NCBI RefSeq assembly: GCF_963576615.1
Contig: NC_088709.1
Coordinates: 17,311,264 to 17,375,263 of the forward strand
Reading direction: 5' to 3'
Source: Watersipora subatra
Taxonomy: Eukaryota; Bryozoa; Gymnolaemata; Cheilostomatida; Watersiporidae
DNA: 64,000 nucleotides
Shown: in pieces, positions 42,701 through 52,580 of the stretch
How positions within the stretch are numbered: the first letter of the stretch is position 1
Layout: each line of letters opens with the position of its first letter
Program-made: the position numbers and the translations under genes
Notes under the pieces: generated by a model
What the model was told of the DNA's origin: nothing
The model's input: the letters and a program-made list of their open reading frames with translations, nothing else
Database searches by the model: none

Positions 42701-45700
42701 GGAAAATGTTTTGTGCAGGTCAAATAAATTAGAAAACAAAATAAAACAACTATAAAAGCGATTAAATGTGAAGCAATTAGCAAGTGATAGCTAAATTAAG
42801 TCTGTTTTGCTCCGATTACAATGAAAGATGATTTCATGATGATACAATTCGTATGAAATGAGAAAACAAAATAAAAACCCTGAATATGTTGAATTAATAA
42901 TAATAGTTCGTCCATAGAAGTGTGTGTGTGCATGAAAAAAGTTAATGTTCCAGCGGAAGCTATCCATCAAAACATTGAATACAACGATACTGGTATGTCT
43001 CGATACTGGCACAAATGTAAAAAGGAGATATTGAATGTTTTTGTCTAGTACTTTGTCTGACCGAACGGAGAGAGAGAATGTAGAGGCTATTCCTACTCAA
43101 GATAATACGATTGTTCTCGAGAAAAGTATTAGCCTTTACCAATTTAGCAATCAGACCTTATGAAAAACCGGAAATAAAAGTGTAACGGCACATTTGAAAT
43201 TGAAACGGCACATTAAAAATTGCAAAGTAAAAAAATAGGTAATGGTGGCAAAAAATAAGTTTTTAAATAATTTCAAAATATAACAATGCAAAAGGTAATG
43301 TTAGTTTATAATCAAAAGTGGACATTTAGCTTGTGCATACGGTATATGATAAGGGCAATAGAGTGTTAAAGACTGTATAGCTCAGTGGTTAAATACGTCT
43401 ATTGCAATTCGCTGTTGTTATCTCCATGAGTTCAAATCCAGCATGCAGCGAGTTTTCAATTCAAAGATTTGAATTGCTATAGTTGGACAAACCAAAGTAC
43501 GCACAGACACACAAACATTGAGATTTACATATAGAGGTTAGCTAGTTGTGCTTCCCGGCGTTGCCCGGGTATCAGAAATCATCTTATCAACAATGAGAAG
43601 TAATGAGAGTTGCCCGCCACTTGCCATTAGCCTGGAACATGCCAATGGAAAATCTGAGTACGCTTAATAATGAGAGCTACCAGCTTCCCGTGATGTTTTG
43701 CTATGACCCTGCGTAGTACGCAAAGCCGTTGGGTGTTTGCACCCGTATACCTATACATATACCACATAGCGACAGATATTGGCTAGCTTTGAAATCAATC
43801 TCTGTGGTGTAATTGGTGCAGTGCCGGTTTTGTGTACGGTAGGGTCCGAGATCATATTTTCTTCGGTGCAGATTCTTTAAACCAAGACTCTAATAGCTAT
43901 AGCCTAAAGGTAGGGCCACACGAGACAAAATTCTCACGAAATCGGCGAAATTTGGACGAAACGATTCGTACGAATTGACATTTGGACGAATTCGTCCATC
44001 GTTGGTTGCGCACGCTGAACGAATCCTGAATTGGACGAAACGTCAGAAATTCCTATGAATCGTTGTTTGATTGGTCGGTTGAAAAGGTTAGTTGAATGTT
44101 GAAGGTCGTTTTCTTTGGTTTTTCTGTTTGTACTGAAGCAAATGATTGAAACGGAATCGGCTTCAATTTATCACCGCGTTCTGATTGGCTAGTTGAAAGT
44201 TAGTTTCGTACGAATCCGTGGTGGGAAACTCCGTGTGGCAGGTCAGAAATTTCGTACGAATGGAATTTCCCAGATTAGTTGAAATTACACAATATGTGTG
44301 GCCCTACCTTTAATGCAGACAGATGACATACTTTGAGAAATATATATTAAGATTAATTAATTACCAGGCGAACAATGAGTGGAGATCCACGTTATTATGG
44401 ATTGTTTAGCCAGCTGTGACCAGAGTGCTCATATAAACACTCATACCAATATAAGTTGATTATAATCTTGACCATTTGTATTCATGATTATACTAAACTT
44501 TCTTGTGCAGACCCGTGTATCTCATACAATATAACTATGCAGCCAGTTCTACCAACTCTTAAGCCTGCTTTATATATGACAGCGCAATGTGCGCAACAAA
44601 GCGCACGACATCGTACGTAGGCCGGCTGTGATGTGAAAACCTCATCGCAGGAAAAACGCACGTTGAACGTTCGATGATCGCGAGGATCCAACCGAATGGA
44701 TCTTTGCGACGAGTGCATGCGATGATGTATCCCACAATACACCGCTCGATCTTTTCAACTTATCTCACAATTTTTAGTCTTACAAGAAATTAGTATGGCG
44801 GAGCGCGCGAAGAATTCGGTCTCCCGTACGAAAGAGTAAGCGGAAATTACCCACCCTGTCCGATGCAAGCATGGCGCCAATGCGCGCTATGGAAACACTG
44901 CATCGCAGCCGACCCAATGCATTGCGCGCTGTCACTGCGCCGTGCACGATCATTGCGCTGCTATGTGGAAACCAGGCTTTACCATCACAGACATGCTTCA
45001 ACAAGATCATTAAATGAATACTTCTGTGGATTGTAGATACAGTACCTCCTCTAACAAATGTCACATGGACATCATTTAATTCATCTTCTATAACGCTGCG
45101 GTGGAGTTATGTTCACAGCTACATCCGCTTTGAAGTAAGTTCATATAATATCTGTTGCTAAGAACCACAGTGATGACTGTTTCTGGACATCACAGCTTCT
45201 TGTTAGCAATCAGGGTGATTAGTCATTCACTTTATTGTTCAAAATAACGTGGTGCTATTTTTGTCCAAAATAATAAAAATATTATTTGTATTTTTATAAT
45301 ATATAAAATAAATTTCTTACTCAGATTTTTTTCTGTAAGTAAAAATAGCAAAAGCCAGAGCTCTCAGAGTTATAAAATGTAAATTACATCTCAAATAGCT
45401 TATATATAATTTTAAATGTGGAAAAAAATTAATTTATGATGCAAAGCTCTTTTTGTAGCATCGCTGTAACCTATCGAGCTGGCATTCAGTATATCAAGGG
45501 AGTTTCAAAACAGCCACTTACTGGCATCTCAACCCATATTCTGACATGCTTTGTGAATTGAGGGTGGTCTCTAAAAATGGTTATAGCTCGACCACCAGTG
45601 TCCGAGTTTACACCAACGGTTCTGACAAAGGTATGTAAACTAGGCATAGCCTTAGAGGCTCACATCATCTTACATCCTTGTATGATGCTAGAGCTGACAT

Positions 45701-48700
45701 TCTCTTGGCTCTCAACCATGGCATTTGGCAATGTGTGATCATGCACTTATATGGCAGTGTGTAATCGTACACTCATATGACAGCATGTAACTATTCATTC
45801 ATATGGCGGTGTTTCATCATGAACTCATATGGTAGTGTGTAATCATGCACTCATATGGCAGTGTGTAATTATGCACTCCTATGATAGTGTGTAATTATGC
45901 ACTGCTATGATAGTGTGTAATTATGCACTGCTATGATAGTGTGTACTTGTTCACACTACTCAGTTTGGCGTTTGCAGAAATGACTAGTTCATCCAACCAG
46001 AAAACAAGCAGGTATCACGCTTAAAATGAAGGAAAAGCTCAGTAAGCATGTCCAATTATTTATGGTATATAGATGTAAGTCCATTCATTATCTACACACT
46101 CTTGTGTTTTGGACCCCTAGGTACTATAACTTAGAAAGCCTCATGAAGAGATGAGATTAAAATATACTAGCATTAAGCCTGAGATGTCTGAGATTGCTTC
46201 CGTTTTTAATCAGATAGTCAGCAGGTTTAGAAGGCTGGTTCACAGGAACCAGATGGAGCTTGAAACCAACTATTTCTAGCGATCTTTGAGGACAGCACGG
46301 AGCTTAGGCATATCAGGTTTAGCCAAACAGTTGAAACACACAGCGTTTATGCTAACTAACACTCACGCATGCACGCACGTACGCACGCACGCACACACAC
46401 ACACTCACAATGACAACAAAAAATCATTTATTAATAAGGAAAGTAACTTCTGGCATAAATGGTTTAAAAGCACAAGAGAGATCATTTAAATCAGTTAGAA
46501 AGTTTCTTTGTTTCAAATAATTTAGTCCTATGGCCATAACTCTGCTTCCAGTCACCTGATAGCCTTTAGACTCTTTCAGAAAACTGTTATTTTCGCCCTG
46601 TAGGTAACTCTGGGAAAGACAAGAAAAACTGTACCAAAAATGAGTTCTATATACTAGCAAGTAGCAATGGAACTGGCTGGTTCGTTTCTGACTTCCAAGG
46701 TGGCGGTAACATCAGAATTCAACTGCCAGTTGGGAAATATCCTCTAGAAATCACAAATGGAAGCAATAGTAAGACATGCCCTGCAATGGTCTATGGTAAG
46801 GTGATTTCAAGGTAATAACATTCACTATATTACAAAATTTAGAGAGATTGAGGAAATGTTTATAATAGTGCTCAGAATCCCTGCCCAATTATAGGTGTGT
46901 TCTCTAAACAAAGCTCTTTGAGCTGTAAGATGGATTATAGCAATGAGACTTTGTTTCCGGATTGAAATTTTTTCATAATTATTTGTTTGGTTTTTATAGC
47001 AGGGTTGAATTTAACTCAAAGCATGGTAAAAAAACTCTAAAATTTTTATTCACTTGTGGCAAGCAGCTTTCTGATTTCAGTATATTCACTCCATACATCC
47101 CATACACCACCTCCAAGTTAATAACAAACACAACTAGTGTTCTTCCTTCACCTAAGCTGCCATAGTACTTTACCTGCCTTGAATGATACAATTTATATAT
47201 GTAAATATCAAAGTTTGTCGTCTGTCGTCCTCTGTTCAGATGTCTGCCTGTTCAGTTATAGCTATTAAAATCTTGGCTTGAAAGGCTCACTGCGTATTGG
47301 CTTTGAACTCACAGATATTGCAACCCCATGTTTCAATCCACACATTTGACTACTGAGCTATACAGTCCTTAGAGGTTATGGTTCTTTTCAAGTACCGTAT
47401 ACTGTGTGCACACGCATATGGTATACGGTATTTGGCTTGCACTTTTGCACCGTACACACACGCGTACGGTGCAAAAGTGCAAGCCAAATGTGCACTTTTG
47501 ATCAACTAATATTACCTTTAGCATTTGTTATTTTTTTAAATTGTTTAAAAACTGATTTTTTGATATTATTACCTCTTTTTTTTGTAATTTTTAAATGTGC
47601 CGTTTTATTTTCAAATGTGTGTTACACTTCTATTTTTAGCTTTTTGTAAGGATGGATTGCTAAATCGGTAAAGGAAAAGACTTTTCACACGGACAGTTGT
47701 ATTATCTCGAGTAGGAATAGCCTCTACATTCTCTCCCCATTTAGTCAGACAATGTACCAGGCAAAGACATTCTGGATATCTCATTTTTACATTTGTACCA
47801 GTATCGAGAGGTACCAGTATCATTGTATTCAAAGTTTTGATGGATAGTTTCTGCTGGAATAGTAACCTTTTTATACACACACACTTTTATGCAAGAATTG
47901 TTATTATTAATTCAACATATTAAAGATTTTTATTTTGTTTTCTCAGTTCCTAATAATTTTATCATCACCAAATCGTCCAAATCATCATCACCAAATTCAC
48001 CTAGTATTATATATACATGTATATATAAATAATATAATATATATTACATATATAACCTATATTAATATAAAATACATATAATAATATAATACAGTGTTGC
48101 TGTTCTTGTAGTTGCTAAAGATTTACCAAGGTATACTATAGAGTTTCAAGCTCGATACAAAGTGGAGTGCAAAGAGTGGAAAAATGGCTCAGTATCAGTT
48201 TCCATCATGGCCAGCAGCGCCCGGAGTAATTCCCCTCTTTTACAAGAGATATGCGCAGGGGGTATGTAAATCCTAGTGTCAGACAAAAACACTGCCTTCT
48301 CAATTTTTATCTTTCTTTTAAGTGCAATTATTCTGTGAGTCTATAAACGTTTTAAACGATCTTTTGCTACAAAATAAAACTACATAAAGTTTGATCCGTA
48401 AGATTACGACGTGAATCATGAAAAGTGGATGCAGACTTTTAAGCCAACTTTATTTTATAAAATAGAATATGTATTATGTGTCAGCAATTGCAGTCAATGA
48501 GACCATAAGTGTTAACTTACACTAAGAATGTACGTGTACTATATGCATTAGCAATCATCAAAAAAGGATGTTTTTAATTACATGTCAAAAAAATGAAATA
48601 AAAATAAAAAGACTAAAATCGGGAATTATTGCCCGAGTTGAACAGATATGATTAAAAAATTGTTAATATATAATATAATAGTATTACGAAGAAGTCGGGG

Positions 48701-49283
48701 AGTGAAGTAAAGGTTGTAGTAACAGAAAGGTTGATAAACTGAAACACGCTGGTGGATGTAATATGTTAGTGACACAAAATTGAAATTCATTGTCATATGT
48801 GAGAGATAAGTATAAATATTCTAAGCATAGTTTACACAGGATTTTGAAATCTGCAACCATCTGAAACTGCTCAAATTAAAATACATTATATTAAAATATG
48901 ATATCCTAAAGAAATTGCTTCAGCATTCGTGTGACCATATTACTGACTGGACAGCTAAAATAGGAATATTGACTAACTATTTTAGAGTGCAACGTCACAG
49001 AAGTCATGCGTTGGAGCTGTGATGGAGATATCCTGAACATCAACTGGCCCACAGATCAACACTTGGTTGGATACGAGCCAGCGGTTCCTAACAATATTAG
49101 CAAACCTATCACTGATCGGCTTGTAACGAAAGGAACATCTTTTCCTATAGTCATCACAAGTGGTTCAGTGAAGTAAGTCAGATGATGACCTTGTTATTAT
49201 GTCTGGATATCTCTGTCGCGATGTTCATTGGTCTACTTGTAACAACCTTGTTTTTTATCAGCTGTAAGGCCTCATCTTCATAG
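36706..49283 (+). CDS. Secreted protein with four cysteine-bearing fibronectin-III-like domains (unnamed)
   Basis: Predicted exons: 36706-36769, 37724-37810, 38000-38097, 38402-38573, 40252-40349, 40670-40841, 41419-41516, 41836-42007, 45037-45134, 45459-45630, 46604-46795, 48112-48261, 48986-49172, 49262-49283. They total 1782 nt, or 593 residues plus stop, and all phases agree. A signal peptide (MESHLIVLLSALILFSVGFC) leads to four FnIII-like domains of 90 residues each (about 51-140, 141-230, 231-320, 321-410), each made of a 98-nt and a 172-nt exon bounded by phase-1 introns. Each has WTSFNSS(C)(V/I)TLRW, a central W, TATY(C), and a closing strand, plus several N-glycosylation sequons. A Cys-rich C-terminal region follows, probably another diverged FnIII. 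There is no membrane segment. Domains 1/3 and 2/4 are near-identical pairs. Exon 2 and the last exon are the least certain. Confidence 0.8.
37724..37810 (+). CDS. FnIII gene exon 2, basic linker (predicted)
   Basis: Acceptor 'aatgacag' and donor GATT|gtgagt enclose a frame (TKISAAKRITTAKEKQWMQT...KRSAKD) that is phase 1 at both ends, so it fits between exons 1 and 3 or could be skipped. Two Lys-Arg pairs could be proprotein cleavage sites. Confidence 0.55.
38000..38097 (+). CDS. FnIII gene exon 3, domain 1 first half
   Basis: Encodes NKPQNLTWTSFNSSCVTLRW, the A-C strands of an FnIII-like fold. 98 nt, phase 1 to 0; four differences from 41419-41516. Confidence 0.85.
38402..38573 (+). CDS. FnIII gene exon 4, domain 1 second half
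   Basis: Encodes HTCNNSRWASINQTYIHTAT then YCNLYPFELTTCAVRSVY, with cysteines 2-4 of the domain. 172 nt, phase 0 to 1. Confidence 0.85.
38612..39540 (+). repeat. Family B copies, tail to head, in FnIII intron 4
   Basis: A head near 38620 ('gtccagcgttgcacaagtaa'), a tRNA-like centre 'agcatagcagttagctcgcc' with 'tgattctaagttcatttcca', and a tail to about 39040. The next head, 'gtccagcgttgcccgggtaa', begins directly after it at 39050. Confidence 0.65.
39715..40150. other. Unit-1-specific segment in the FnIII gene, including a (TGTATGTAA)n stretch
   Basis: 'atgtgtatgta' repeats run at about 39715-39760. Unit 2 goes straight from 'ttcttgtgcaga' to 'tctcatacaatataa', so this is an insertion in unit 1 or a deletion in unit 2. 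The 113-codon frame at 39888 has no recognisable motif and is not supported as a gene. Confidence 0.5.
40252..40349 (+). CDS. FnIII gene exon 5, domain 2 first half
   Basis: Encodes PPVTNVTWTSFNSSCVTLRW. 98 nt, same phases as exon 3. Confidence 0.85.
40670..40841 (+). CDS. FnIII gene exon 6, domain 2 second half
   Basis: Encodes HRCNLSSWRTVYQGSFKTAT then YCYLNPYSDMLCNLRVVS. 172 nt, phase 0 to 1. Confidence 0.85.
40925..41335. repeat. About 26-bp degenerate minisatellite, unit 1
   Basis: The unit is of the type ATCATGCACTCATATGGCAG followed by TGTGTA, about 15 degenerate copies, in the intron after domain 2. Confidence 0.9.
41419..41516 (+). CDS. FnIII gene exon 7, domain 3 first half
   Basis: Near copy of exon 3 (NKPVNLTWTSFNSSCVTLRW). 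The preceding intron sequence 'cagcctatcatgatttactt' is also shared with exon 3, marking the duplication start. Confidence 0.85.
41836..42007 (+). CDS. FnIII gene exon 8, domain 3 second half
   Basis: Near copy of exon 4, with HMC for HTC, TYIRT for TYIHT and VYGQ for VYEQ. The intron before it is also nearly identical to that before exon 4. Confidence 0.85.
42046..43545 (+). repeat. Family B short copy followed by long copy, in FnIII intron 8
   Basis: The short copy (42046-42481) is the duplicate of 38612-39040. The long copy starts at 42487 ('cctggcgttgctcgggtaat') and ends in the tRNA-like block 'gtatagctcagtggttaaat' with B box 'gagttcaaatccagc' near 43430 and the family tail to 43545. 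Confidence 0.7.
43546..44345 (+). repeat. Family B copy interrupted by a MITE
   Basis: Head 'cccggcgttgcccgggtatc' near 43555, tRNA-like centre near 43805-43860, tail interrupted at 43905. The tail end 'gacatactttgagaaatata' resumes after 44312. Confidence 0.65.
43905..44312. mobile_element. 408-bp MITE nested in a family B tail
   Basis: TAAAGGTAGGGCCACAC at the left and its exact complement at the right end; the outer TA is probably the target duplication. The interior is rich in 'ttcgtacgaat' and 'gacgaa' motifs. No protein. Confidence 0.8.
44562..44978. mobile_element. 417-bp Harbinger-type MITE with TTA target duplication
   Basis: Ends AGCCTG...CAGGCT sit within longer imperfect inverted ends (about 30 bp, including GCAGCGCAATG). 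TTA flanks both sides. The duplicate unit 1 shows the empty site 'caactcttaccatctcag' near 40190 with a single TTA. A 3-bp TTA/TAA duplication is typical of PIF/Harbinger. The two minus-strand frames inside (44488-45064) are shadows. Confidence 0.85.
45037..45134 (+). CDS. FnIII gene exon 9, domain 4 first half
   Basis: Copy of exon 5 in which the conserved Cys is Ser (NSSSITLRW for NSSCVTLRW). Frame and splice sites are intact. Confidence 0.85.
45459..45630 (+). CDS. FnIII gene exon 10, domain 4 second half
   Basis: Copy of exon 6 in which TYCYL became TYWHL, losing the third cysteine; HRC and MLC are kept. Phases intact. Confidence 0.85.
45735..45955. repeat. About 26-bp degenerate minisatellite, unit 2
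   Basis: Same repeat as 40925-41335, with fewer copies, at the matching place after domain 4. Confidence 0.9.
46362..46405. repeat. (CA)n/(CGCA)n microsatellite
   Basis: 'gcacgcacgtacgcacgcac' followed by a CA run, in FnIII intron 10. Confidence 0.9.
46604..46795 (+). CDS. FnIII gene exon 11
   Basis: Encodes NCTKNEFYILASSNGTGWFV then QGGGNIRIQLPVGKYPLEIT; two cysteines and sequons. No family recognised. Phase 1 at both ends. Confidence 0.75.
47195..47950 (-). repeat. Family B long copy, minus strand
   Basis: Reverse complement of the 42600-43545 type. The tRNA-like block (reverse of 'tatagctcagtagtcaaatg') is near 47350, and body matches such as 'gagtaggaatagcctctaca' (47709) match 43080-43100 in complement. 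A 30-bp inverted CCGTAC-rich hairpin lies at about 47440-47480. Confidence 0.65.
47995..48095. repeat. TA-rich low-complexity tract
   Basis: AT-only sequence with 'atataatat' units immediately before FnIII exon 12. Confidence 0.8.
48112..48261 (+). CDS. FnIII gene exon 12
   Basis: Encodes PRYTIEFQARYKVECKEWKN and SVSVSIMASSARSNSP, which resembles the second half of a diverged FnIII domain. Phase 1 at both ends. Confidence 0.75.
48986..49172 (+). CDS. FnIII gene exon 13
   Basis: Encodes ECNVTEVMRWSCDGDILNIN and LVGYEPAVPNNISKPITDRL. Ends in phase 2 at AA|gtaagt. Confidence 0.75.
49262..49283 (+). CDS. FnIII gene terminal micro-exon (predicted)
   Basis: After an 89-bp intron, acceptor 'ttttttatcag' gives a phase-2 continuation NCKASSS and TAG. 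It is short and inferred from phase and acceptor quality only. Confidence 0.45.
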
Positions 49284-49419
49284 TATTTAACAACAGTGTG
49301 TTCGTTGTAAAAAACTTGTCACTTCTTTGTGAATGCACAGCATTTTTTACCTTTTTTGACTAAAGTTGCAACATTTTTGTCGATTTATGTCAACTAATAC
49401 GATGGCAGTCCCGTGCACC

Positions 49420-49915
49420 GTTAGAGATTGTCAAGTGTAATAACTATGTGCACAGTTATACTTAGGTGTGGAAACTGGGTCGAGTGGGGCAGATTGTGGT
49501 GAGCTTAGCTGGGAATTTAAATACTGTGTTTGATTCTCACGCAGTGCATTTTTTGCCTAAAGCTCTTAGCATGGCTTCAGATAAACAGACAGACAGACAG
49601 ACATGGTTCTTATTATAGTAAAGATTGTTAACTCATATAGAAAAATCACTTTAGTTTTGTTCCTCCCTTACAATATCATTGTTGTAAATGTCATTATTAT
49701 AAATCATTGTTATTACCTTTAGAAAAAGCATCTGCACTATTATTGGGAAAAGGCGGAAGGTAGTCTATAAGTGCTGGTATTAGGGTGACTGACCTCTAAG
49801 CCAAATGTCATGAGTTCAAATCCTGTATGATGCAACTTTTTTCTCAACTTTAACCCTGTCTTCAAACAGTCGGACAAACAGACAAACACATTTCTTAATA
49901 TAGTAAAGATTAAAA
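49420..49915 (+). repeat. Family A fragments
   Basis: 'agattgtcaagtgtaataac' and, after a tRNA-like block, the tail 'gacagacagacatggttctt' plus 'attatagtaaaga' near 49610. A second fragment at 49750-49910 has 'atgtcatgagttcaaatcct' (B-box-like) and the same tail. Confidence 0.5.
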
Positions 49916-50394
49916 AGTATCTTGTTAACAGATCCTTGTAGTATAATATGCATGGCCTCATGTCCAATTATGTCTGACAACAAAGTATTGCATCATATTA
50001 TAAATGGTTATACATGTAGTAACGAATTATTAAAATATATCTTGTAAGAATGGTGACAAAAATATATTCCTCGTCTGTCTCCACACCTGTAACCCAATCT
50101 TGCGAGTGTGCATTGAACTATCAATTGTAGGGTTGTCTACCCAATGCGCAACGGAGATGGCTCATCAGCTAAGCTTGTCATGACACCTGAGGCTTAGACA
50201 CATCAATTCTTCTGACTCCAGCATAGGATAACTCCAGGGACTACTGGAATTATACTCACCTTCTATCTAGTGTTAATATTAGCTGCTAATTATATCAACT
50301 GTTTGTGTAAGAACAACTACGTTGGTACTTGAGCGCTTGTTCAAATTAGAGAGTAGATCCTATATTCTTTTTATACCATGAATTCTATTGTATC

Positions 50395-50520
50395 GCAAGT
50401 AGGTCGTGTGGTTTAATGGATTAGCTCGCCTGTCTCCATACCAGAGGGATCTGAGTTCCATTCCAGTGTGAAGCAGGTTTTTCATTCTTAATACTTTATC
50501 GCCATATCTGAAATTCTTGT
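50395..50520 (+). repeat. Family B tRNA-like fragment
   Basis: 'gtggtttaatggattagctc' followed by 'ctgagttccattccagtgtg' and a short tail. Truncated. Confidence 0.5.
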
Positions 50521-51820
50521 GAGCAATATTAGTAGTAATGGATTGAAGCATTTGTGTGGCTCATAAATATACCACCAGAAAAAAGTGGAACTCACCACCA
50601 ACTAGACAACTAGAGTTCTTATCTGTTGTCCTCATATTGCTCCAGAGTTACGTATGTGTGCTAGTATCAGAGAGAAATCATTTCATATTGTTGGCTGCAG
50701 ACAGATGGTTTGTTTCAGTTATTAGTCGTCGAATTGTGCCCTGAATCGAATTCACAAAAAGCAAATATTGATTTACCATATAATGATATATAGTGATATA
50801 ATAATACGCAATAATTTACCATATGTTTGGTTGCACGATTAGAGTTAGCATGAATGGCAAATCAAAAATAAATAAATAGTGCAAAAAAAGCGATAGAAAA
50901 TTTACTCATATAAACATACTTGCAAGTAGTAGGGAGACATAATTATATTCTTCAATACTAGATAAAGAATTGATGCCTGAGTTATATGATATTAATATAG
51001 TAACATTGAAATTAGGAGCACTAGAAGATAGCAGATAAAGTCATTCAAACACACAGCATGGTCTGTCACCAGTGACCCTACATGTGTGTTGCTGATCTAT
51101 CATAAAAATCTGTGTGTAGAACTGCTCTGCATTGCATTTGTACTTATATGTTGAAATAGTAAGATGTCACCACAGTAATTATATAGATAACAACAGTAAA
51201 TTACATAAACCGAACTTAAAAGTTTTGTGATGAAATTTTATTCATGTCAGTCAAGTTAGATCAGTGGTCATTGATTGAAAAATATTGCTTTTATTGGTAG
51301 AAATCATTAATCTATGATGAATTCTGTTCAAAATTAAATGTAAAATTTTTTGCTGTTTATGAGAATAAATACTTCAGAGTTATACATGTATTTAAAACCT
51401 GGCTCACATTATTACAGTGTATCATCAGTAATTCTCCAATATGTCAATGATTGTCTGTGATAACATTGTTCGCGCTATCACAAACCATATGTTTACATTA
51501 GCAAATAGTCTGTGACATAGCGTCTCATTCACAACGTAGGCACTGAATTGGCAAAATTCTAGTCCCGCAGCAACTATCATGATGGGGAAATATGAGCCAA
51601 GCAGTTTATGACAGGCAATCAAAACCCGAAGTGAGACATGTTGCACAGACTGTCGTGGATGCAGGGCAAAATATCATGAAGGTTTGACAGATACACTGTT
51701 TCCCGACATATCGACCTTGCTTTGGTGATGCCACATAGACTGCGAATTATCACCGAAAGTACGATCCCGGCATTATGTGATACAATGTGCACCAGTCTAA
51801 GCCTAAACTGCATACATGAA
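50521..51820. other. Intergenic, nothing recognised
   Basis: Short frames at 50556 (+), 51425 and 51619 (-) show no motif, no splice context and no similarity I can name. Confidence 0.4.
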
Positions 51821-52200
51821 AGACCAGCCGAATGCCTGTTGCACGGGTAGTAGAATAATTACATAATGAGTTTGAGTAGCTTATCTAGAAAGCTAAGTCT
51901 TTACTGAAATCTTTACTAAAACCATACTTTAGCTTTTTAGGCCTTTACACGTAACGGTCTACAGTGCTGGTTATTTACCCCAATCAAGCGCTTCAAGCGT
52001 GAGTCTCTTAACTAATGTACATAATGACTATTTGCCCAATGAATCCATCATATTTAGTGTTAAGTTTGTCGCCGAGGTTCTGAGATCAAATCCAGTGCCT
52101 TGCGAATTTTTTATTGTTAGATTTTAATTGCAATAACTGGACACTGCCTATTACAGAAAAGCAAAAAGACAAACGTTGAAATTTATATATAAAAGATTAT
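51821..52200 (+). repeat. Family B copy
   Basis: Head 'gaatgcctgttgcacgggta' near 51830, B-box-like 'ctgagatcaaatccagtgcc' near 52080, tail to about 52190. Confidence 0.6.
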
Positions 52201-52506
52201 GCTGCAAAACAATGCAGCAACATATTAAAATTGGACCAATAATGAGGAAGAAGACAATTATGCGTGCCATCGAAAAGCCACTTTGATCTAAATGGTATGC
52301 TGGAAATGGAAATTTGATCTAATGGCAAAGCTGTGCCTAAATCAGAACTGGTTCAATAATTTGAACACTCAAATTTTTGAATTTGTTTCTGTTTTTCATT
52401 AGTTCACTGAATTTTTTCACCCGTGTGTTTACTGACAGAACATGGTATTCTTTATTCCATCATAAAGTATGTCCATTCATTATCTGATCTGTTTGGCAAA
52501 TCTAAA

Positions 52507-52517
52507 TCTTAAAGTAC

Positions 52518-52579
<62 letters not shown>
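52507..52579. repeat. (AT)n microsatellite
   Basis: Uninterrupted AT repeat, directly followed by a family B head. Confidence 0.95.

Positions 52580-52580
<1 letters not shown>

Larger units (their letters stand above)
41387..45980 (+). repeat. Duplication unit 2 of the FnIII gene (domains 3 and 4 with introns)
   Basis: Collinear with unit 1. It is longer because of insertions between domains 3 and 4: a long family B copy and two MITEs at 43905 and 44562. Unit 1 in turn has about 430 bp at 39715-40150 that unit 2 lacks. Confidence 0.85.

Noticed and set aside
44488-45064. Minus-strand frames with GC-rich codons
   Set aside because: They fall within the 44562-44978 MITE, whose GC-rich interior has few stops by chance.
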